A program made the position numbers and the translations under genes. Shown here one piece after another: positions 21,257-23,555 of a DNA stretch of 23,555 nt. The stretch lies in IMG/VR virus record IMGVR_UViG_3300021960_000522, positions 1 through 23,555 of that record; one strand, 5' to 3'. The stretch is from a virus. Every line of letters starts with the position of its first letter. The first letter of the stretch is position 1. The notes under the pieces were generated by a model that was given only the letters and a program-made list of their open reading frames with translations, searched no databases and was not told the DNA's origin.

Positions 21257-21532
21257 TTATCGAGGTTGATAAAAGATTTCGATCACGTCTCCGGTCTCAA
21301 GCGCGTCTGCTGAGATCCAAGTGAAGGTGCGATAGTTATGCGAATACTCAACATTGATCTGTTGAGTCACACCGTTGAGCTTGAGGATCGCGAGAGCGTC
21401 GCCGTCAAGATCTGTGGCGGGCTGTTGTCCTATTGTGAACTGAGTTTGGGGCGCCGTGACCGTGAAAAGCTCAAGTTGCCAACCTTGTGAGCCTCCGCTC
21501 ATCGAAGATTCGTCTCCGTATAGTGTCGCCAT
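21257..21532 (-). CDS. Small beta-rich phage protein of unknown function (91 aa)
   Basis: The ATG at 21530-21532 is chosen over a longer frame (to 21622). It lies 1 base after the stop of the preceding gene, has AGAGG upstream and starts cleanly with MATLYGDESSMSGGSQGWQ. The body is strand-rich (QFTIGQQPATDLDGDALAIL, LNGVTQQINVEYSHNYRTFTW). The end, ALETGDVIEIFYQPR, closely resembles the last residues of the following 433-residue protein (TLETDDIIEIRYNA). It is probably a small virion protein. I do not recognise a family. Confidence 0.65.
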   Translation of the reverse strand: MATLYGDESSMSGGSQGWQLELFTVTAPQTQFTIGQQPATDLDGDALAILKLNGVTQQINVEYSHNYRTFTWISADALETGDVIEIFYQPR

Positions 21533-21533
21533 C

Positions 21534-21863
21534 TTAAAGACCTCTGGGCCATGTGCTGAGCGTAATTGTCTGTGTCGCGGGTGCGACGGGTACGCCTGCG
21601 AATTCAACCTTGATCGCGTCAAAGATCGGTGCGCGAGGGCCTGCTAGCATTACTGCGTCGGTCTCTAGTGCTCCTGAGACGTGCTCCACAAAAGCGGGCG
21701 CTCCTACGGGCCGATAAGATACCGTAAATGATCCCCCCCCTAGATCCTTTGCGCTTATCTGCACGTTTCTATGGCCGTCGCTGAAGCGCTGACCGAAATA
21801 TGAGCTCGGCTCGATGATGAGCTCTGCTCCTCCCGTCGAGGTAAATGTATGTGTCTCTATCAT
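21534..21863 (-). CDS. Small beta-rich phage protein of unknown function (109 aa)
   Basis: The ATG at 21861-21863 shares one base with the terminase TGA and has GGAGAG upstream, so it is preferred to a longer frame starting at 21905 inside the terminase gene. The protein is strand-rich (HTFTSTGGAELIIEP, GGGSFTVSYRPVGAPAF, FDAIKVEFAGVPVAP) and ends TLSTWPRGL. It has no signal peptide, membrane helix or catalytic motif. A run of eight G on the minus strand (plus 21733-21740) encodes part of LGGG, and the frame is open on both sides. The location just after the terminase and before fibre-like genes suggests a virion component. No family recognised. Confidence 0.65.
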   Translation of the reverse strand: MIETHTFTSTGGAELIIEPSSYFGQRFSDGHRNVQISAKDLGGGSFTVSYRPVGAPAFVEHVSGALETDAVMLAGPRAPIFDAIKVEFAGVPVAPATQTITLSTWPRGL

Positions 21864-23555
21864 CAGTGCTCTCCGGTTGTGAAGCCTGGTAGTAATTCGC
21901 TCCATATTGTATCATGACTCGCGCGGGTTGCGTGATCAGAATATTCAGCGTGCGTCATGATTTCGCTCTCATCTCCGCTAAATAGGCGCTCGTCGGCTGA
22001 TCCTTGTAGCTCAGTGCCTCCAAAGTCCATCGTGTACACAAACGCGCTCTTTCTCAGCCAAGTCTCGGCGATCCATAACGCCATTACAGTGTCATCATGG
22101 CGCTCTTTGCCTAAGTTATAGAGCTCATGGATCAGCGGCTCTAGTCGCTCGCGGTCTGTGTCTGTGGCGCTTGGTAGGATGATCTTATCGTTTTCGAAGA
22201 GCACGCTCAGCGCTGGCACACCTTCCCACGGATCAGCCTTGTTGCGCGCGTGGGTGATGTGACCTTTGAGGGGTAGATCTGAGGATCGCTGTAATCCGAG
22301 ATAGTGCAGCTCACCGAAAGCGTTTTTTTCTACCGCGACCACGCGCGGCGGGCGGGGGAACTTCGCATACTCTCCCTTAACTCTGCCCTGCAACTCGGTC
22401 GGGCTCATGCCTCGCTGACGAAAGATGTCTATTAGATATCGATCGCCCGTCTTTGAGTTCCTCCCCCATGTGATCCCCACTGTATAATCTGTGTCTCGCT
22501 CCTGAGCTCCCTGCGCATCGGTCACTAGCGAGAAATCCCAACCTTGTACGAGATCATCTACCTCGGGCGGTATGTTCCCGAGTCGGTAGCGATTCCCTCG
22601 CTCCATCGCTCTCTCTAGCCACGCCATCTTAAAGGCGGCTGAGCTCTCATCCTGTACTTCATTCTGAAACTCTCGCGAGAATAGGCGGCTACCTACCGCG
22701 CGGCGCTCAAGTAATAGATAATCAAGCGGGCGCTCCGATGGCCATAAACATGAGCCACCGGTTATGTCTACGCCCGTGATGATCTCGCGCCCGTTCTCGT
22801 CTGTGTCTGTCACAAAACTATAGCTCTCCGGCCATTCTGGGATAGCCTTGTCATGCATCACTCGATAGGTTGGATCATTGATCAGGTGCGCGAATAGATC
22901 ATCATGGTGTTTGCGCGTTCCTATCACGAGTATCGATCCACCTCGCGAGAGCATAGGCGCCACAGTACCGCGCCACCATTCGCGGGTTTTTGATCTCACG
23001 CCCGCTGTGTAGGTGTTTCTATCATCTTGGATATCATCACAGATAATCAGATCAAAGTGACCACCGGTCACGGATCCCCCCGCGCCGATCACCTCAAGGC
23101 TTGCGTCTACGCTCTGTCTGGATCTGTTGAGATAGATCAGATTATTGGTCCACTTGCTCCCCTCGGCTTGAAATGGTGGCGCGCCGTCAAGAGGATCTGA
23201 GGCCCAATCCTCTAGGATTCTTGAGCTCTGTAGCAGCGAGCTTACTCGCCTCATGCGCTTCTCAGCTTGTCCTTGTGACTCGCTGATCCATAGGATTCTG
23301 ATGTCTCGATCAAGGCACAGCGCGCGCGTGGCGTAGGTGATCGCGGCCTCTGTTTTGCCATGATCACGCGGTGCTAAGATCAGGGTTTTTGCTTTTACAC
23401 CCGTGTCTTTGGCTCGGACCGTGGCGCGCTCCATCGTGTCTAGCCAACGGTCGCGATGATCAGCGCGCCTCATTCCGCAGTAGTACGCGTCGAAGAATTG
23501 TGGGCTCGCCGCGCTCAATATCCGGCGCCCTCGCGGGGTCGCTAATAGCTGTTGA
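21863..23555 (-). CDS. terL: Terminase large subunit, 5' end beyond the right edge (at least 563 codons)
   Basis: This is the DNA-packaging motor ATPase and nuclease. A Walker A-like loop APRDHGKT and a Walker B DLIICDD lie about 61 and 168 residues from the window edge, and VIGTRKH is the coupling motif. The C-terminal RNase H-like nuclease shows the expected acidic set: Asp in QGWDFSL, Glu in VAVEKNAFG and Asp-Asp in KERHDDTVMA. The frame stays open past a TTG at 23516-23518 to the edge, reading a plausible LLATPRGRRILSAASPQF. I therefore treat the gene as 5'-truncated rather than starting at that TTG. The stop at 21863-21865 overlaps the next gene by one base. Confidence 0.93.
   Translation of the reverse strand, partial: QQLLATPRGRRILSAASPQFFDAYYCGMRRADHRDRWLDTMERATVRAKDTGVKAKTLILAPRDHGKTEAAITYATRALCLDRDIRILWISESQGQAEKRMRRVSSLLQSSRILEDWASDPLDGAPPFQAEGSKWTNNLIYLNRSRQSVDASLEVIGAGGSVTGGHFDLIICDDIQDDRNTYTAGVRSKTREWWRGTVAPMLSRGGSILVIGTRKHHDDLFAHLINDPTYRVMHDKAIPEWPESYSFVTDTDENGREIITGVDITGGSCLWPSERPLDYLLLERRAVGSRLFSREFQNEVQDESSAAFKMAWLERAMERGNRYRLGNIPPEVDDLVQGWDFSLVTDAQGAQERDTDYTVGITWGRNSKTGDRYLIDIFRQRGMSPTELQGRVKGEYAKFPRPPRVVAVEKNAFGELHYLGLQRSSDLPLKGHITHARNKADPWEGVPALSVLFENDKIILPSATDTDRERLEPLIHELYNLGKERHDDTVMALWIAETWLRKSAFVYTMDFGGTELQGSADERLFSGDESEIMTHAEYSDHATRASHDTIWSELLPGFTTGEH

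Noticed and set aside
21733-21740. Run of eight G (minus strand) as a programmed frameshift site
   Set aside because: The reading frame is open and makes sense on both sides, the gene is small, and the position after the terminase is not where tail-assembly frameshifts occur. Polymerase slippage or sequencing error remains possible.
23516-23518. TTG as the true start of the terminase gene
   Set aside because: The frame remains open to the window edge with plausible protein sequence, and no ribosome site was found just before the TTG.

Overview
This window is a stretch of a tailed double-stranded DNA bacteriophage or prophage genome. Every supportable gene lies on the minus strand, so the transcriptional order runs from the right end to the left end. 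Genes are packed with 1 to 25 base gaps or short overlaps, usually behind a purine-rich Shine-Dalgarno sequence of the GGAG/GAGAGG type. The host cannot be named from the sequence. The DNA is moderately GC-rich, with heavy use of GCG, CGC, GAG and CTC codons, which fits a bacterial host. No tRNA, rRNA, CRISPR array, integrase or insertion sequence was seen.

Layout in transcription order. (1) Packaging: the terminase large subunit, whose reading frame is still open at the right edge. (2) Virion surface or tail accessory block: two small beta-rich proteins, a 433-residue fibre-like protein, a 725-residue multi-module fibre-like protein, a 188-residue unknown and a 115-residue beta-rich protein. 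(3) A probable lysis block: two small membrane/coiled-coil proteins and a Cys/His peptidoglycan amidase-like protein. (4) The portal protein. (5) A very large (about 1,493-residue) repetitive modular protein. (6) Two enzymes: an adenosylcobalamin-dependent (class II) ribonucleotide reductase and an SNF2-type helicase, translationally coupled. (7) A 224-residue protein with a conserved phage C-terminal domain, a 607-residue coiled-coil protein and a 933-residue protein with a DdrB/ParB-like domain. (8) The 5' end of a further gene cut off by the left edge. Major capsid, tail tube, tape measure and small terminase genes are not in the window.

The most unusual part is the roughly 14 kb after the portal gene. 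Three otherwise unrelated large proteins (1,493, 607 and 933 residues) carry the same roughly 100-residue N-terminal module. One has a DdrB/ParB-like domain of the kind found in phage P1 DarB/DdrB-type antirestriction proteins, and an SNF2 helicase and a ribonucleotide reductase sit between them. The 1,493-residue protein is built from repeated linker peptides and a repeated roughly 90-residue block, suggesting a polyprotein or a chain of duplicated units. My working inference is a set of proteins loaded into or built into the head and delivered with the DNA. The sequence shows the shared module and the domain types, but not packaging or function.

Only two gaps longer than about 30 bases exist (9390-9463 and 19856-19929). 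Each holds a plausible sigma70-like promoter on the minus strand, and the second also holds a strong inverted repeat just upstream of the 725-residue fibre-like gene.
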